Source of the DNA: Tieghemostelium lacteum
Lineage: Eukaryota; Evosea; Eumycetozoa; Dictyosteliales; Raperosteliaceae
DNA: 64,000 nucleotides
Direction of reading: 5' to 3'
Assembly (NCBI GenBank): GCA_001606155.1
Contig: LODT01000051.1
Location: 496,001-560,000, forward strand
Part shown: in pieces, positions 63,331-64,000 of the stretch
Position numbering within the stretch: position 1 is the first letter of the stretch
Layout: each line of letters starts with the position of its first letter
Notes under the pieces: model-generated
Told to the model about the DNA's origin: nothing
What the model saw: only the letters and a program-made list of their open reading frames with translations
The model's database searches: none
Made by a program: the position numbers and the translations under genes

Positions 63331-64000
63331 ATGGATATCGAAGATACCATTGATTCTTGTGATTTTCTATTAAATTGGAAAAATGTTAAGGTTGATGGAA
63401 ATGTACCTCAATCAAGACATGCACATTCAATGGTGGCTTACAAAGACAGTTTTTGGATATTTGGTGGATATGGTGTGTCTATAGGGGGACAAAGGGGAGT
63501 GCATTTAGGTGATTTCTATAGGTTTCATATACCTTCTAAACACTGGGAACGTGTACATTTACCAGTGAGCAATGCAAAGATACTCACATCTCGACATAGT
63601 CATTCTATGGTTCAGTATGGAGGCAGTTTTTGGATATTTGGTGGAATTGGTCCAAACGATATCCACAATAACCCTTTAATCTACAACGATGTCATTGAAT
63701 ATCGTGTAAGTGATGGTGAGGTCATGGTCCACAAGAATGGATCGTATATACCCTCACCGAGATGGGGTCACACTGCGTGTGTTTATAATGACCAAATGCT
63801 GATTTTTGGGGGTATGAATGATTTTAGTTTTTTCAGTAGTGTCATTTCTTTTAGTTTCAAGACAAAGGAGTGGTGTCAATTGGAGGTTGTAGATACGTTA
63901 ATTAATCCAGTTCCACATGGTAGACAGTACCATTCTGCTGCGATTGTGAATGATAAGATGTATGTCTTTGGTGGTTATGATGGGGTGCTGTGTAGGAGTG
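63331..64000 (+). CDS. Kelch-repeat protein, 5' part
   Basis: The frame starts at the ATG at 63331 and is open to the window edge (223 codons seen). Kelch repeats are recognised by SRHAHSMVAYKDSFWIFGGY, SRHSHSMVQYGGSFWIFGGI, PRWGHTACVYNDQMLIFGGM and RQYHSAAIVNDKMYVFGGYD, each with the double Gly and the spaced Arg/His and Trp. They form a beta-propeller. No N-terminal BTB or F-box domain precedes them. The C-terminus is outside, so other domains are unknown; kelch proteins with RasGEF or GAF domains occur in dictyostelids. An upstream exon is possible because TTTTAG lies just before the start. Confidence 0.85.
   Translation, partial: MDIEDTIDSCDFLLNWKNVKVDGNVPQSRHAHSMVAYKDSFWIFGGYGVSIGGQRGVHLGDFYRFHIPSKHWERVHLPVSNAKILTSRHSHSMVQYGGSFWIFGGIGPNDIHNNPLIYNDVIEYRVSDGEVMVHKNGSYIPSPRWGHTACVYNDQMLIFGGMNDFSFFSSVISFSFKTKEWCQLEVVDTLINPVPHGRQYHSAAIVNDKMYVFGGYDGVLCRS

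Noticed and set aside
1-64000. Retroelements, DNA transposons, tRNA genes and CRISPR arrays
   Set aside because: I looked for reverse-transcriptase, integrase and transposase motifs, terminal repeats, cloverleaf-like GC-rich stretches and spaced direct repeats, and saw none I could support.

Overview
This window is nuclear DNA from a social amoeba (dictyostelid). Four things point there. Spacers are extremely AT-rich with long A and T tracts. Introns are short (about 40-200 bases) with GTAAGT/GTATGT-like donors. Proteins carry runs of Asn and Gln. The gene families are typical: a Frizzled/Smoothened-like receptor, F-box-like and ankyrin-like families, a diaphanous-type formin and a long-chain acyl-CoA synthetase. 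Coding DNA looks less AT-rich than in Dictyostelium discoideum, so a group 1-3 species (Cavenderia, Heterostelium, Tieghemostelium type) fits better, but I cannot fix the species. I saw no tRNA, rRNA, CRISPR array, virus-like element or intact transposon.

Layout. 1-5.5 kb: the 5' part of an IPI1/TEX10 ribosome-assembly gene, a double F-box-like gene, and a gene-poor stretch with duplicated spacer pieces, an orphan coding fragment and two small unknown genes. 5.6-12.2 kb: a secreted endonuclease/exonuclease/phosphatase-fold protein, a five-exon acyl-CoA synthetase, and a GLYAT-like acyltransferase next to its own decayed tandem copy. 12.2-25.3 kb (all minus strand): a Frizzled-like receptor, a ~1,380-residue protein made of dozens of Pro-aromatic repeats, a C1-domain formin with a one-base frame break in FH1, and LUC7. 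25.8-30 kb: a protein with five ILEI/FAM3-like domains, one membrane helix and a metacaspase domain, then an unknown gene. 30-39.8 kb: an F-box-like protein, ATP23, an unknown membrane protein, a SepA/Cdc7-like MAP3K, an Mms2/UEV, cytochrome c1 and LST8. 39.8-47.6 kb: a divergent CCT-like chaperonin, DPH2, an RCC1-like mitochondrial protein, a small membrane protein, RNase H2A and an eEF2 lysine methyltransferase (FAM86). 47.7-52.5 kb: two nearly identical ankyrin-type genes made by a tandem duplication whose breakpoint is visible. 52.5-64 kb: mitochondrial ribosomal protein mS25, an ATM1/ABCB7 transporter, an RBR ubiquitin ligase, an organellar-type TrmB tRNA methyltransferase, three small unknown genes, a Lys/Arg/Ser/Asp-rich protein, a syntaxin-16-like SNARE and the start of a kelch protein.

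Many genes serve mitochondria (ATP23, cytochrome c1, RCC1-like, mS25, ABCB7-like, probably TrmB). Two modify elongation factor 2 (DPH2, FAM86). I see no operon-like logic; the order is that of a compact eukaryotic genome with 25-600 base spacers. The most unusual proteins are the ILEI-membrane-metacaspase chimera and the aromatic-repeat giant. Exon joins were worked out by hand from splice signals and reading-frame continuity and are predictions.
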